From NCBI RefSeq assembly GCF_018531495.1, contig NZ_JAHDTI010000006.1, positions 245,658 through 309,657 of the forward strand: a stretch of DNA of 64,000 nt. Reading direction: 5' to 3'. The position numbers and the translations under genes are program-made. The notes below the pieces were generated by a model. It made no database searches. It was not told the DNA's origin and saw nothing but the letters and a program-made list of their open reading frames with translations. Positions within the stretch are counted from its first letter, which is position 1, and each line of letters starts with the position of its first letter. Source of the DNA: Nonomuraea sediminis. Lineage in GTDB: Bacteria; Actinomycetota; Actinomycetes; Streptosporangiales; Streptosporangiaceae. Positions 25,161-33,374 of this stretch are shown here, piece by piece.

Positions 25161-25568
25161 ATGCTCTACAACATGCACGAACGCGTGATCAAGGCCGCTC
25201 CCGAGGAGATCTGGCCCATCCTCTGCGACATCGAGAGCCTCTGGCCCGAGGACATCGGCTCCTTCCGCCTCCCCGAGGGCCTCCACCCCGGCGCGCGGGT
25301 CCACCACAGCGGGATGCGCTACCGGGTCAAGACGGTCGAGCCCTTCAGCACGATCTGGTTCGACACGAGCCCGGACATCAGCGACGGCCACGGCTTCACC
25401 CTCACCCCGACGGCCACCGGCACCCGGGTCAGGCACGAGATCAAGGGCAGGACCAGCCTGAAGTTCACGATCGTCTGGCCCCTGCTGATCCGCCGCAAGC
25501 ACGACATCGTGATCGAGCGGATCCTCGACGCCCTCGAACGCGAGGTGGCCCGTGCCCACGCTCGCTGA
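25161..25568 (+). CDS. SRPBCC family protein
   Basis: A 135-residue START-like protein: HERVIKAAPEEIWPILCDIESLW opens the fold, and a long C-terminal helix (HDIVIERILDALEREVARA) closes the hydrophobic cavity. Such proteins bind or carry lipophilic ligands. The start ATG lies 10 bases after the palindrome of the divergent TetR. It overlaps the next gene by 17 bases, so the two form a TetR-controlled operon, perhaps for handling a hydrophobic inducer. No catalytic residues can be assigned. Confidence 0.8.
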   Translation: MLYNMHERVIKAAPEEIWPILCDIESLWPEDIGSFRLPEGLHPGARVHHSGMRYRVKTVEPFSTIWFDTSPDISDGHGFTLTPTATGTRVRHEIKGRTSLKFTIVWPLLIRRKHDIVIERILDALEREVARAHAR

Positions 25569-26088
25569 ACGGCTCCTGCCGGTTCCCGACGCGTCCGAAC
25601 GCCACTCGATCGTCGTCCACGCCACCCGCGAGCGGGTCTGGGACGCCCTCACCAACCTCAGTCCTGCCGACCTGCGCCTGGCCAAGCCGCTCTTCGCCGC
25701 CCGCAACCTGCTCAGCCGCCTGCGCAACGGGCATTACCAGCGAGACCTGCCCGACCTCGCGCCGCTGGCGGAGCAGCCGATGACCGAGCTGGTCCACGGC
25801 ACGATCGGCCAATGGTGGCGGCTGGGCCGGGCTTCCAACCGCACCGTCGGCTCCGCCGAGGCGTTCGCCGCCTTCGCCGAGCCCGGATACGCCAAGGGCA
25901 CGATGAGCTTCACGCTCGCCGACGCCGGGCCGGGGCGGGTCCGCCTCACCACGGAGACCCGCGTCCAAGCCACCAGCCCGGACGCCCGCCGCGCCTTCCT
26001 GCGCTACTGGGTGTTCATCCGCCCGGGCAGCGGGCTGATCCGCCACATCATCCTGAACGCCGTCAAGTCCCGCGCCGAAACACCCTGA
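25552..26088 (+). CDS. SRPBCC/DUF2867-like protein
   Basis: A 178-residue protein starting at GTG within the end of the preceding SRPBCC gene. The sequence HSIVVHATRERVWDALTNLSPADLRL is the usual entry to a START-like fold, and GTMSFTLADAGPGRVRLTTETRVQATS forms the central strands. It looks like a divergent sister of the upstream protein, making a two-gene SRPBCC operon under the TetR at 24549. The function is not known. A transport or sensing role for small lipophilic molecules is an inference from the fold. Confidence 0.72.
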   Translation: MPTLAERLLPVPDASERHSIVVHATRERVWDALTNLSPADLRLAKPLFAARNLLSRLRNGHYQRDLPDLAPLAEQPMTELVHGTIGQWWRLGRASNRTVGSAEAFAAFAEPGYAKGTMSFTLADAGPGRVRLTTETRVQATSPDARRAFLRYWVFIRPGSGLIRHIILNAVKSRAETP

Positions 26089-26660
26089 AGCCTCTCCACC
26101 ACGCCCTCTCATCCCCGGCCCCGGGCCCAATTGGTTCCCACCCCACAGCGCGCCGCTCCCCTCGTACGGCAAGCCACCGCCACCGCCACCCACCGCACTC
26201 CGGCCGGGCCCTGTCCAGGGAGACGCCACGCCAGCAGGACATGGTCGCTCACCGTTACGACCCTCCGTGACCGCGGCACCCCGGTCCCGGATCCCCGCCG
26301 CACAGGGGGCGCCGACATTCGCCGCACCACGTCCCACCGACCCGGGATCCCGGGCGCGCGTGTTCCCTGCACACCCACCACGCCCTCTCATTCCGGGCCT
26401 CCGTTCCGGATTCCCGTCCATGGGTTCCCACCCCACAACGCGCACCGACCCGGCGCCGCGAGGGCCATCCCCGGGTGCGCTCGCGTTCCCTTCCCGGGTG
26501 CGCTCGCGTTCCCTGCGTACCCACCACGCCTCGCGTGCGTGCACTGACTCACCAGGCCCCGCGGCGGGACCCGGCATCCCGGCGGGCGCGTGGTCCCGGT
26601 GTTCTCGGCGGCCTTGGCTCCCCGTCGTGCAACCACACGCTGAGGCCCGCCGTACGTCGG
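26089..26660. repeat. Gene-free stretch with a one-armed inverted-repeat element and direct repeats
   Basis: Bases 26161-26345 match the left arm of the elements at 28765 and 35122 (starts CTCGTACGGCAAGCC, includes CTGTCCAGGGAGACGCC and the ACGACCCTCC core), but no matching right arm follows. The arm is bracketed by an exact 17-base direct repeat (26096-26112 and 26375-26391) and by copies of GGTTCCCACCCCACA (26133 and 26423). A short duplication of CGGGTGCGCTCGCGTTCC lies near 26472-26510. No gene is supported here. Confidence 0.6.
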
Positions 26661-27458
26661 TCAGCAGGTGGCGTGGAGGTGGGTCAGGGCTCGATGGGTT
26701 GGGGTGTGGGGGGCGGCGGTGTAGAGGAGGAGGCGGTGGTCGTGGGCGGGGATCGTGAGGATCTCGCAGTCGAGTTCGAGCGGCCCCACCACCGGGTGGA
26801 CCGTGCGCTTGGTGATCGTGTGCTGGACCTCCACCTCGCGTTCCGCCCAGAGGGTTGCGAATTCTTGGCTCTCCGCCGCGAGGGAGTCGACGAGGTGGCG
26901 GATCGCGGGGTCCCGGGGGTAGCGGCCACTGGCGCGAAGGTCGGCGACGCATCGGCGGGCCAGGTCGAGCCGGTTGGCGGTCGTCCGGTTGGCGGGGTCG
27001 AAGAGCCGGCGGAGCCGGTTGCGGCGGTGCGCTGGCACGGACGACAGGTCGCCGATGAGGGCGACCATCATGCGGTTCCAGGCGAGCACGTCGTAACACG
27101 AGTCGATCACCATGGCCGGGACATGGTCGAGCCGCTCCAACAGCCGCAGCACCGTCTCGGGTACGTCGTGCGCCACGTGGATCGGCGCCTGCCCGGCCAG
27201 GCGGCGCAGGTAGTCGTGCTCGTCCCCGGTCAGCCGTAGCGCGTCGCCGAGCGCGGTGAGCACCTGCTCCGACGGGTGCGGCCCGCGTCCCTGCTCCATC
27301 CGGATGTAGTAGTCCACCGAGATCCCCGCCAGCAGCGCCACCTCCTCACGCCGCAGCCCCTGGATCTGCCGCCGCGCCCCCGGCGGCAACCCCACATCCT
27401 CCGGCCGCAGCCGCTCCCGCCGACTCCGGAGGAACCCACTCAATTCCCCTCTATCCAC
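26661..27458 (-). CDS. XRE/MmyB-type transcriptional regulator
   Basis: A 265-residue regulator. An N-terminal XRE helix-turn-helix (GLRREEVALLAGISVDYYIRMEQGR) is followed by the MmyB-like ligand-binding domain (VIDSCYDVLAWNRMMVALIGD, PLELDCEILTIPAHDHRLLLYTA), which in this family binds fatty acids or similar molecules. The GTG at 27458 is directly preceded by GGAGGG; a TTG four codons later is an alternative. It is about 470 bases from the divergent NmrA-like gene, a very common pairing in actinobacteria where the regulator controls a short oxidoreductase. The ligand is unknown. Confidence 0.86.
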   Translation of the reverse strand: MDRGELSGFLRSRRERLRPEDVGLPPGARRQIQGLRREEVALLAGISVDYYIRMEQGRGPHPSEQVLTALGDALRLTGDEHDYLRRLAGQAPIHVAHDVPETVLRLLERLDHVPAMVIDSCYDVLAWNRMMVALIGDLSSVPAHRRNRLRRLFDPANRTTANRLDLARRCVADLRASGRYPRDPAIRHLVDSLAAESQEFATLWAEREVEVQHTITKRTVHPVVGPLELDCEILTIPAHDHRLLLYTAAPHTPTHRALTHLHATC

Positions 27459-27926
27459 CCCTCCATCATCACCGGTACGGCAAGCCACCCCAACCCACCA
27501 CCCACGTACCGCACCGCCCAGCAGCGGGCCGACCGGGACCGACGCGACACCACCGCGGTGAAGGCGCCCAGTGTCTTGGCCCGCCCGGCCAGCGGGACGA
27601 CCGCCCCGAGGAGTGCCAGCGCCAGCGGCAACGCCCAGCACCCACCCCAGGCGCCCAGGATGACCCCACTCCACGCCACGCCAACCCGAGCGGCACCACG
27701 TGGAGCCCGAGCGGCCCCCACCCCACGCCACGCCAACCCGAGCGGCCCCCCACCCCACTCGACGTCGAGGTTGTAGCAGCCGAAACCACTGCATGGGAGT
27801 CCGGCGACCCGCCGTATCCCGGGTGCAGGCGGAGACACCGGCCACGGCGGCGGAGGGGTGGTACTGGCCGTCCCAGGGCGGGTTGTGCCTAACCGGTTCC
27901 GGCGCCGCCCCGTCAGGGTTGTGGAC
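27459..27926. repeat. Intergenic stretch with short repeats and an element-like end
   Basis: It lies between the divergent XRE and NmrA genes. Near 27473 GGTACGGCAAGCCACC resembles the left terminus of the dispersed elements. The 22-mer beginning CACGCCACGCCAACCCGAGC occurs exactly at 27672 and 27724. Minus-strand frames crossing here encode Gly/Trp-rich low-complexity sequence and are not called as genes. The promoter of the NmrA gene should lie in the last 100 bases. Confidence 0.4.
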
Positions 27927-28757
27927 ATGACGATTCTTGTTACCGGGGCGCGCGGGGCCGTGGCGCGGCGCCTCATCCAAGAGCTTGCCGACGCCAGGCA
28001 GAAGGTGCGGGCCGCGGGAAAGGCACCGCAGGCCGTACAGGCGCCGGAAGGCGTGGAAGTGGTCCACGCCGACCTGAGCCGCCCGGACACCCTGGGCCCG
28101 GCGTTGGAAGGCATCACCCAGATGTTCGTCTATGCCGAGCCCACGGGACTCACGGACGTCCTGGCGCAGGCGAAGCAGGCAGGTGTCGAGCACGTGGTGC
28201 TGCTGTCGGCCGCCGGGGCCGACTCAGCCTCCGAGGACGCCATCACCAGCATGCACGGCCGCGCCGAGGACGCCGTGGCGGCATCGGGGATCGGGTGGAC
28301 GTTCCTGCGTCCGGGCGGTTTCGCCACGAACCGGTTGGTGTGGGCGCGCACGATCCGGGAGCGAGACGTGGTGCTCGACGCGTTCCCCGAATCGCAGTCG
28401 GCCCTGATCCACGAGGCGGACATCGCCGACGCGGCACACCACGTGCTCACCCACCCGGGCCACCTCGGCGCCACCCACACGCTGACGGGCCCGGAGTCCA
28501 TCACGCTGCGCGACCAGGTCGGCATCCTCGCCCACGCCCTCGGCCGCCCCCTCACGGTGGAGCTCCAGTCCCTGGACGACTACCGCGAAGCCCTCAGGCC
28601 CTTCGGCCCGCCCGAGATCGTCGAGGCCCGCATCCGCCGCCTCGCCGCCCTCGTCGGCGTTCCCGCCCCCACCACCCCCACGGTCCAGGCCCTCACCGGA
28701 CACCCGGCCCGGTCCTTCACCACCTGGGCCACCGACCACCTGGCCGACTTCTCCTAA
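27927..28757 (+). CDS. NAD(P)H-binding NmrA/SDR-like protein
   Basis: A 276-residue atypical extended SDR. The dinucleotide motif TGARGAVARRLI lies at the N-terminus, VVHADLSRPDTL and the HVVLLSAAGADS strand follow, and WTFLRPGGFATN is the substrate-side motif of NmrA-like proteins. These act as quinone or azo reductases or redox sensors. The ATG at 27927 was preferred to a GTG six bases earlier. It is divergent from the XRE/MmyB regulator, which probably controls it. A paralogue lies at 31675-32490. The substrate is unknown. Confidence 0.85.
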   Translation: MTILVTGARGAVARRLIQELADARQKVRAAGKAPQAVQAPEGVEVVHADLSRPDTLGPALEGITQMFVYAEPTGLTDVLAQAKQAGVEHVVLLSAAGADSASEDAITSMHGRAEDAVAASGIGWTFLRPGGFATNRLVWARTIRERDVVLDAFPESQSALIHEADIADAAHHVLTHPGHLGATHTLTGPESITLRDQVGILAHALGRPLTVELQSLDDYREALRPFGPPEIVEARIRRLAALVGVPAPTTPTVQALTGHPARSFTTWATDHLADFS

Positions 28758-28764
28758 CCCCTCC

Positions 28765-29297
28765 CTCGTACGGCAAGCCCCCGCCACCGCCACCCACCGC
28801 ACTCCGGCCGGGCCCTGTCCAGGGAGACGCCACGCCAGCAGGACATGGTCGCTCGCCGTTACGACCCTCCGTGATCGCGGTCCCCCGGTCCCGGGTCCCC
28901 ACCGCACAAGGCGCCGACATCCGCCGCACCACGTCCCACCGACCCGGCGCTCGGAAACCCCTGCGGTTACCCGGGGCGTACTACCGACCCAACGCCCGGA
29001 CCCCCGGTTACCCGGACTCCGGGTCCGCACCAACGGTGCGCTGGGCGCCGGGTCGGTGGGGTGGAGCACACGGCGCCCGGACACCCTCCGGTTACCCGGG
29101 GTCCGGGTCCGCAGCCCCACCCACGGTGCGCCGGGTCGGTGGGGTGGGGCCCTGTGCGGCGGGGAGCCGAAGACCGGGGAGCCACGGAAACGAAAGACCG
29201 TAACGGCGGGCGACCCCGCATCACCGGAGGAGCGTCTCCCTGGACAGACGCCGACCGGAGTACGGCGGGTGGCGGTGGCGGCGGCCTGCCGTACGAG
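28765..29297. repeat. 533-bp element with about 145-bp imperfect terminal inverted repeats (most complete copy)
   Basis: The left arm begins CTCGTACGGCAAGCC and includes CACCGCACTCCGG, CTGTCCAGGGAGACGCC and CCGTTACGA. The right arm (about 29150-29297) is its imperfect reverse complement and ends GGCCTGCCGTACGAG. The centre has two tandem copies of an 80-bp block (CGCCCGGAC...GGTTACCCGG...GGTCGGTGGGGTGG) that also pairs with the inner left arm. No transposase is encoded. It lies between two genes without disrupting either. A non-autonomous (MITE-like) or structural repeat is inferred. Confidence 0.72.
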
Positions 29298-29359
29298 CAT
29301 CAAGAGACACTGCCGTACAAGGATCAAGAGACACTGCCGTAGAAGCATCAAGAGACAGG
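29288..29359. repeat. Three tandem 24-bp repeats growing from the element's right end
   Basis: Units start at 29288, 29312 and 29336 (GCCGTACGAGCATCAAGAGA, GCCGTACAAGGATCAAGAGA, GCCGTAGAAGCATCAAGAGA, each plus ACACT or CAGG). The first unit contains the last 10 bases of the element. They end 20 bases before the HipA-like start codon. Confidence 0.8.
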
Positions 29360-29379
29360 GGAGCGAGTACCCTATCCGC

Positions 29380-30150
29380 GTGTTGGAACGGATTGCGGCG
29401 ACTAGGTATGTGACGCCGTTGCGAGAGGGCGGGTCGTTGCCCGGCGTGGTCGAGGCGGACGATCTCGGCACGTACGTGGTGAAGTTCCGCGAAGCCGGGC
29501 AGGGCCGGCGCGTGCTGGCGGCCGAGATCATCGCCGGGGAGCTGGCCAGGCGGCTGGGCTTCCTGACGCCGGAGTTGAAGGTGATCGACCTCGACCCGCA
29601 GATCGGCGTGCGCGAGCCCGACTACGAGATCCAGAACCTGTTGAAGGCCAGCACGGGGCTGAACCTGGCGGTCGACTTCCTGCCGGGCGCCGTGGGGTTC
29701 GAGCCGCTGACGTGGGACCCCGACCCGGGGTTCGCCTCGCGGCTGCTGTGGTTCGACGGCCTGATCCACAACATCGACCGCAGCTGGCGCAACCCGAACC
29801 TGCTGGTCTGGCACGGCGACGTCTGGCTGATCGACCACGGCGCCGCGCTGTGGTTCCACCACAACTGGAAGACCGCGGACCCGCTGCGCAAGTTCGACGC
29901 CACCGACCACGTGCTGGCGCCGTTCGCGACGCAGCTCGACCGGGCGGCCGCCGAGCTGGCCCCGCGGATCACGCGCGAGGTGCTGGAGGAGGTCACCGCC
30001 CTGGTGCCGGAGGAGTGGCTGATGGGCGACCCGAGGGAGGCCTACGTCGAGCACCTGCTGGAACGGGCGGGCGGCGAGTGGCTGACCTGGAGCGAGGAGA
30101 CCAAGCCCAGGCAGGGGCCGGGGTCCGTGGGCGAATTCTGGCGGGGCTGA
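29380..30150 (+). CDS. HipA-like kinase-fold protein
   Basis: A 256-residue protein resembling the HipA C-terminal kinase domain found beside DUF3037 proteins. YVVKFREAGQG gives the ATP-site lysine, LRxxAAEIIAGELARRLG forms the following helix, HNIDRSWRNPNLLVW supplies the catalytic Asp and Asn, and LIDHGAALWFHH is the metal-binding Asp. The GTG at 29380 starts the conserved region; its Shine-Dalgarno is poor and the upstream DNA is repeat-derived. The DUF3037 gene follows after 2 bases. HipA kinases phosphorylate glutamyl-tRNA synthetase in persistence systems, but whether this branch does so is unknown. No HipB-type antitoxin is seen. Confidence 0.75.
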   Translation: MLERIAATRYVTPLREGGSLPGVVEADDLGTYVVKFREAGQGRRVLAAEIIAGELARRLGFLTPELKVIDLDPQIGVREPDYEIQNLLKASTGLNLAVDFLPGAVGFEPLTWDPDPGFASRLLWFDGLIHNIDRSWRNPNLLVWHGDVWLIDHGAALWFHHNWKTADPLRKFDATDHVLAPFATQLDRAAAELAPRITREVLEEVTALVPEEWLMGDPREAYVEHLLERAGGEWLTWSEETKPRQGPGSVGEFWRG

Positions 30151-30152
30151 GC

Positions 30153-30533
30153 ATGGACGTCTACGAATACGCCACGATCCGTGTGATCCCGCGGGTGGAG
30201 CGCGGCGAGCTCATCAACGTGGGCGTGCTGCTGTACTGCCAGCCGCGCGACTACCTGTGCGCCCGCGTGGGCCTCGACGAGACGCGCCTGCGCGCCCTCG
30301 ACCCGACCGCCGACATCGAGGCTGTACGGCTGGCGCTCAAGGCCTACGAGCTGTCCTGCGGCGAGAACCCGGGCCCGCTGGCCGGGGAGTCGCTGGGCAG
30401 CCGCTTCCGCTGGCTGACGGCTCCCCGCAGCACGATCGTCCAGCCGGGACCCGTGCACGCCGGCCTCACCAAGGATCCGGAGGCGGAGCTCGACCGGCTC
30501 TTCGACAAGCTGGTCCGGCTTACGAATTTGTAG
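30153..30533 (+). CDS. DUF3037 domain protein
   Basis: A 126-residue protein beginning MDVYEYATIRVIPRVERGE, with FINVGVLLYC-like text (LINVGVLLYCQPRDYL) typical of DUF3037. It starts two bases after the HipA-like gene stop, so the two are co-translated. This gene pair recurs in many bacteria, and DUF3037 is suspected to be the partner of the kinase-fold protein. The C-terminal helix (AELDRLFDKLVRLT) could mediate contact. No catalytic residues are recognised. Confidence 0.8.
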   Translation: MDVYEYATIRVIPRVERGELINVGVLLYCQPRDYLCARVGLDETRLRALDPTADIEAVRLALKAYELSCGENPGPLAGESLGSRFRWLTAPRSTIVQPGPVHAGLTKDPEAELDRLFDKLVRLTNL

Positions 30534-30589
30534 CACCCGCCTCCCTACAAAGGTCCTCGGAAGATCCCCTTCGGAGAAAGAGGACCATC

Positions 30590-31678
30590 GTGGTGAACCG
30601 CATGATCGCCGGCCTGGCCTTCGCGGCCGTGGCCGTGACCGGGAGTCCCGCCCAAGCCGCGACCAAGCCCGATCCGACCCAGCAGGCCATGGAGTCCCTG
30701 GCCAACGCCGATGGCGTGGTTGGCGCCATCGCCGAGCTCTACGAGGACGGCAGGCGGGTCGGGCACGGCTCGGCGGGGTCCCGCCTGCTGGACGGCAAGG
30801 GCGGCAGGATCCCGTCGAGCTCCCGTTTCCGCATCGGCTCCCAGACCAAGATGATGACGGCGACCGTCATCCTGCAACTCGTCAAGGAGGGCAAGCTCGG
30901 CCTGGACGACAAGCTGAGCGACGTCCTGCCCGTGGTGGCCGAGCAGGACCTGGTGGAGAAGGCGGACGAGATCACCGTCAGGCAGCTGATCCGCTTCACG
31001 TCCGGCATCCCCGACTTCTTCCAAACGGGAAAGTTCGACCCGTTCGACTACACCACCTACTACTCGCCCACGGACCTGGTGAAGGCGTCCAGAAGCCTGC
31101 CCAGGACGGGCACGACCTTCAACTACTCCAACACCAACTACGTCCTGCTCGGCATGATCATCGAGAAGGTCACCGGGCACTCGCTGTCCGCCGAGCTGTC
31201 CACGCGGATCTTCAAACCCCTCGGCATGACCCGCACCTACCTGCCCGTCAGGCCCCCGCAGGGGATCGTGGGCCCGCACGGGCACGGCTACTTCCCCGAC
31301 GAGCAGGGCACGCTGCGCGACATGGACAGGCAGAACGCCAGCTACGGCGGCGCGGCGGGCGGCGTCATCTCCACGGCGCACGACGTCAGCGCCTTCCACA
31401 GCGCCTTCGCCCAGGGCAAGCTGCTGCCCGCCGACCTCCAGCGGGTGTTCACCGACCCACCGGAGGGCATGCCCAAGCCGCCGCAGGGAGGCGGCCTGTG
31501 CGGCGGGAAGGTCGCGATCCGGCCCTGGGCTGGTGGCGCCCCCGGCTTCAACGCGGTCACCTTCGTCACCGCCGACGGCCGCAAGGAGCTCGCCATCTCG
31601 GCCACCGTGAGCGTCAAGGACCTCAGGTCCCTCGACCCGGTCATCAACCAGGCGGCCAAGTCCGTGCTCTGCCCCTAG
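30590..31678 (+). CDS. Secreted serine hydrolase (class C beta-lactamase / D-Ala-D-Ala carboxypeptidase family)
   Basis: A 362-residue serine hydrolase. The signal peptide is MIAGLAFAAVAVTGSPAQA. The SxxK motif is SQTK (Ser84, Lys87) and the YxN motif is YSN near residue 178; GGAPGF near the C-terminus stands in for the KTG triad, as in many esterase-like members. It should act outside the cell on peptidoglycan, D-amino acid peptides or esters. GTG codons at 30590 and 30593 follow AGAGGA. The stop overlaps the convergent NmrA-like gene by four bases. True beta-lactamase activity is unlikely to be its main role but cannot be excluded. Confidence 0.87.
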   Translation: MVNRMIAGLAFAAVAVTGSPAQAATKPDPTQQAMESLANADGVVGAIAELYEDGRRVGHGSAGSRLLDGKGGRIPSSSRFRIGSQTKMMTATVILQLVKEGKLGLDDKLSDVLPVVAEQDLVEKADEITVRQLIRFTSGIPDFFQTGKFDPFDYTTYYSPTDLVKASRSLPRTGTTFNYSNTNYVLLGMIIEKVTGHSLSAELSTRIFKPLGMTRTYLPVRPPQGIVGPHGHGYFPDEQGTLRDMDRQNASYGGAAGGVISTAHDVSAFHSAFAQGKLLPADLQRVFTDPPEGMPKPPQGGGLCGGKVAIRPWAGGAPGFNAVTFVTADGRKELAISATVSVKDLRSLDPVINQAAKSVLCP

Positions 31679-32490
31679 AAGGCCGCGACGTTGGCCGCCG
31701 CCCACTGCGCGAACGTGCGGGGCGGCCGGCCGGTGACCTGCTCGACGGCGGGGTACACGGTCGCCTCGTCCAGGTGGCCCTCGGCGAAGAAGCCGAAGAA
31801 GGCGTCCACGTACGGTTTCGGCATCGCGGCCTCCATCTCGGCGCGCGCCTCCTCGTCGGTGAACCCGTCGAAGGCCAGGTCCCGCCCGAGCGCCCGGCCC
31901 AGGATCGCCACCCGCTCGGCGGGCCGCAGCGCCTCGGGGCCCGTCAGCCGGTAGACCTGCCCCGCGTGCCCGTCGGCGAGGAACGCCTGGGCGGCCACGG
32001 CTCCGATGTCGGCGGGATCCACGGTCGCCACCGCCACGTCGGGGAACGCCGCTCTCACGATATTTCCGGACTTGAGTTGGTCGGCCCACTGGAACGTGTT
32101 CGACATGAACGTCCGTGGCCGCAGGATCGTCCACGGCACCCCGGACTCGCGCACCAGCGCCTCGGACTCCACGTGGTAGCGCGACACCGGGTTGTCCAGG
32201 TCGCTCGCCTCCGCCGCGCCGGCGGAGAGCAGGACCACGTGCTCAACCCCGGCGTCCCTGATCTCCGCCAGCGTGTCGGCCATCCGGTCGTAACCGGCCA
32301 GCAGGAACACCCCGCGCACCCCGCCCAGGGCGGCCGCCACCGACTTGGGATCGTTCAGGTCTCCGTGCGCGAGTTCGGCGGGCAGGTCCACGTCCCGCCT
32401 GACCAGTGCCCGCACATCCGCACCCGCGTCGGCCAGCGCCCGCACGAGCGCGCCACCCACGTTTCCCGTCGCACCAGTAACAAGGATCAT
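31675..32490 (-). CDS. NAD(P)H-binding NmrA family oxidoreductase
   Basis: A 271-residue atypical SDR with the clear motif VTGATGNVGGALV, then AHGDLNDPKSV, HVVLLSAGAAEAS and WTILRPRTFMSN. This is closest to NmrA-like NAD(P)H-binding quinone or azo reductases. It is a paralogue of the protein at 27927-28757, which has a less canonical glycine motif. It starts at the ATG at 32490, two bases after the GNAT gene stop, so it is probably the third gene of an operon with the S33 peptidase and GNAT genes. The substrate is unknown. Confidence 0.87.
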   Translation of the reverse strand: MILVTGATGNVGGALVRALADAGADVRALVRRDVDLPAELAHGDLNDPKSVAAALGGVRGVFLLAGYDRMADTLAEIRDAGVEHVVLLSAGAAEASDLDNPVSRYHVESEALVRESGVPWTILRPRTFMSNTFQWADQLKSGNIVRAAFPDVAVATVDPADIGAVAAQAFLADGHAGQVYRLTGPEALRPAERVAILGRALGRDLAFDGFTDEEARAEMEAAMPKPYVDAFFGFFAEGHLDEATVYPAVEQVTGRPPRTFAQWAAANVAAF

Positions 32491-32492
32491 GT

Positions 32493-33335
32493 CTAGAAGA
32501 GTACGGACATGAAGGTATCCACCTCGCGGAATCCGACCTTCCGGTAGACGGCCCGCGCGGAGTGGTTGAAGTCGTTGACGTAAAGCGACACGACGGGCGA
32601 GAAGCACGCGAGCGCCGCCTCGACCACCGCGGCCATCCCCGCCACGGCGAACCCCCGGCCGCGCAGGTCGGGATGCACCCAGACGCCCTGGATCTGGCAG
32701 CACTGCGGCGTGACCGCGCCGATCTCCGCCTTGAACACGACCCGCCCGTCGTCGATGCGGGCGTAGGAGCGGCCGATGCGGATGAGCTCGGCCACCCGCG
32801 TCCGGTAGAGCGCGCCGCCGTCACCGAGGTTGGGCGAGACGCCGACCTCCTCGGTGAACATCGCCACGCACGCGGGCAGCAGGACCTCGAACTCCTCCGG
32901 CCGGACCCGGCGCACCAGCGGATCGGCCGTCACGGGTGCCTTCTGCGAGGTGGCCATCACCGGCTGCGCCCAGCGGATCGCGCGCGCCCTGCCCCAGTGC
33001 GGCTCGAGCCGCTCCCACAGCTGCGAGACCGCACCGGCGGGCCCGACGATGGACGAGCACCGGCGCCCCTGCTTGCGCGCCCGATCGGCGAAGGCGTGCA
33101 CGGCCTCGGGGCCGGCGTTCACCGGGACCAGGTTGGCCCCGGCGTAGCAGAGCGAGACGAGACCGCCGCGCGGCCCGAACCCCCACATCTGACCGCCCAG
33201 CCGCGCGGGGTTGAGCCCGACGGTCCGTACCCGGGAGGCGACGAAGACGTTCGCGACCGGATCGGTGTCGAGCAGGGCGAGCACCTCGTCCCGATCGCTG
33301 TCATCGAGCACGCGCGACGCCGATGTACGCAGCAT
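32493..33335 (-). CDS. GNAT family N-acetyltransferase with DUF4081-like N-terminus
   Basis: A 280-residue protein. Residues about 1-110 resemble DUF4081 (VANVFVASRVRTVGL, LVSLCYAGANLVPV), and the C-terminal half is a GNAT domain with acetyl-CoA site VHPDLRGRGFAVAGM. In many actinobacteria this gene lies directly downstream of ispG. Here it is still on the ispG strand but about 2.4 kb away, separated by a peptidase gene and an inverted-repeat element. The ATG at 33335 or GTG at 33338 could start it. The target is unknown. Confidence 0.86.
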   Translation of the reverse strand: MLRTSASRVLDDSDRDEVLALLDTDPVANVFVASRVRTVGLNPARLGGQMWGFGPRGGLVSLCYAGANLVPVNAGPEAVHAFADRARKQGRRCSSIVGPAGAVSQLWERLEPHWGRARAIRWAQPVMATSQKAPVTADPLVRRVRPEEFEVLLPACVAMFTEEVGVSPNLGDGGALYRTRVAELIRIGRSYARIDDGRVVFKAEIGAVTPQCCQIQGVWVHPDLRGRGFAVAGMAAVVEAALACFSPVVSLYVNDFNHSARAVYRKVGFREVDTFMSVLF

Positions 33336-33374
33336 CACACGGCCAGACTACGCGAAGGCCCCCCGAATAGCTCC

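Noticed and set aside
26661..28193. Longer XRE regulator starting near 28193
   Set aside because: The extension overlaps the divergent NmrA gene and repeat DNA; the HTH domain begins just after the GTG at 27458.
28765..29297. Proteins encoded by the inverted-repeat elements (peptides like HVLLAWRLPGQGPAGVRWVAV)
   Set aside because: The frames recur only because the DNA repeats; frames differ among copies, no consistent start or ribosome site, and the sequence is palindromic.
29288..29359. CRISPR array
   Set aside because: Repeats are directly adjacent without spacers, and no cas genes are present; the same holds for 35544-35657.
30590..31678. Antibiotic-resistance beta-lactamase
   Set aside because: SxxK and YxN are present, but the KTG motif is replaced and the family mostly contains esterases and peptidases; resistance is not supported.
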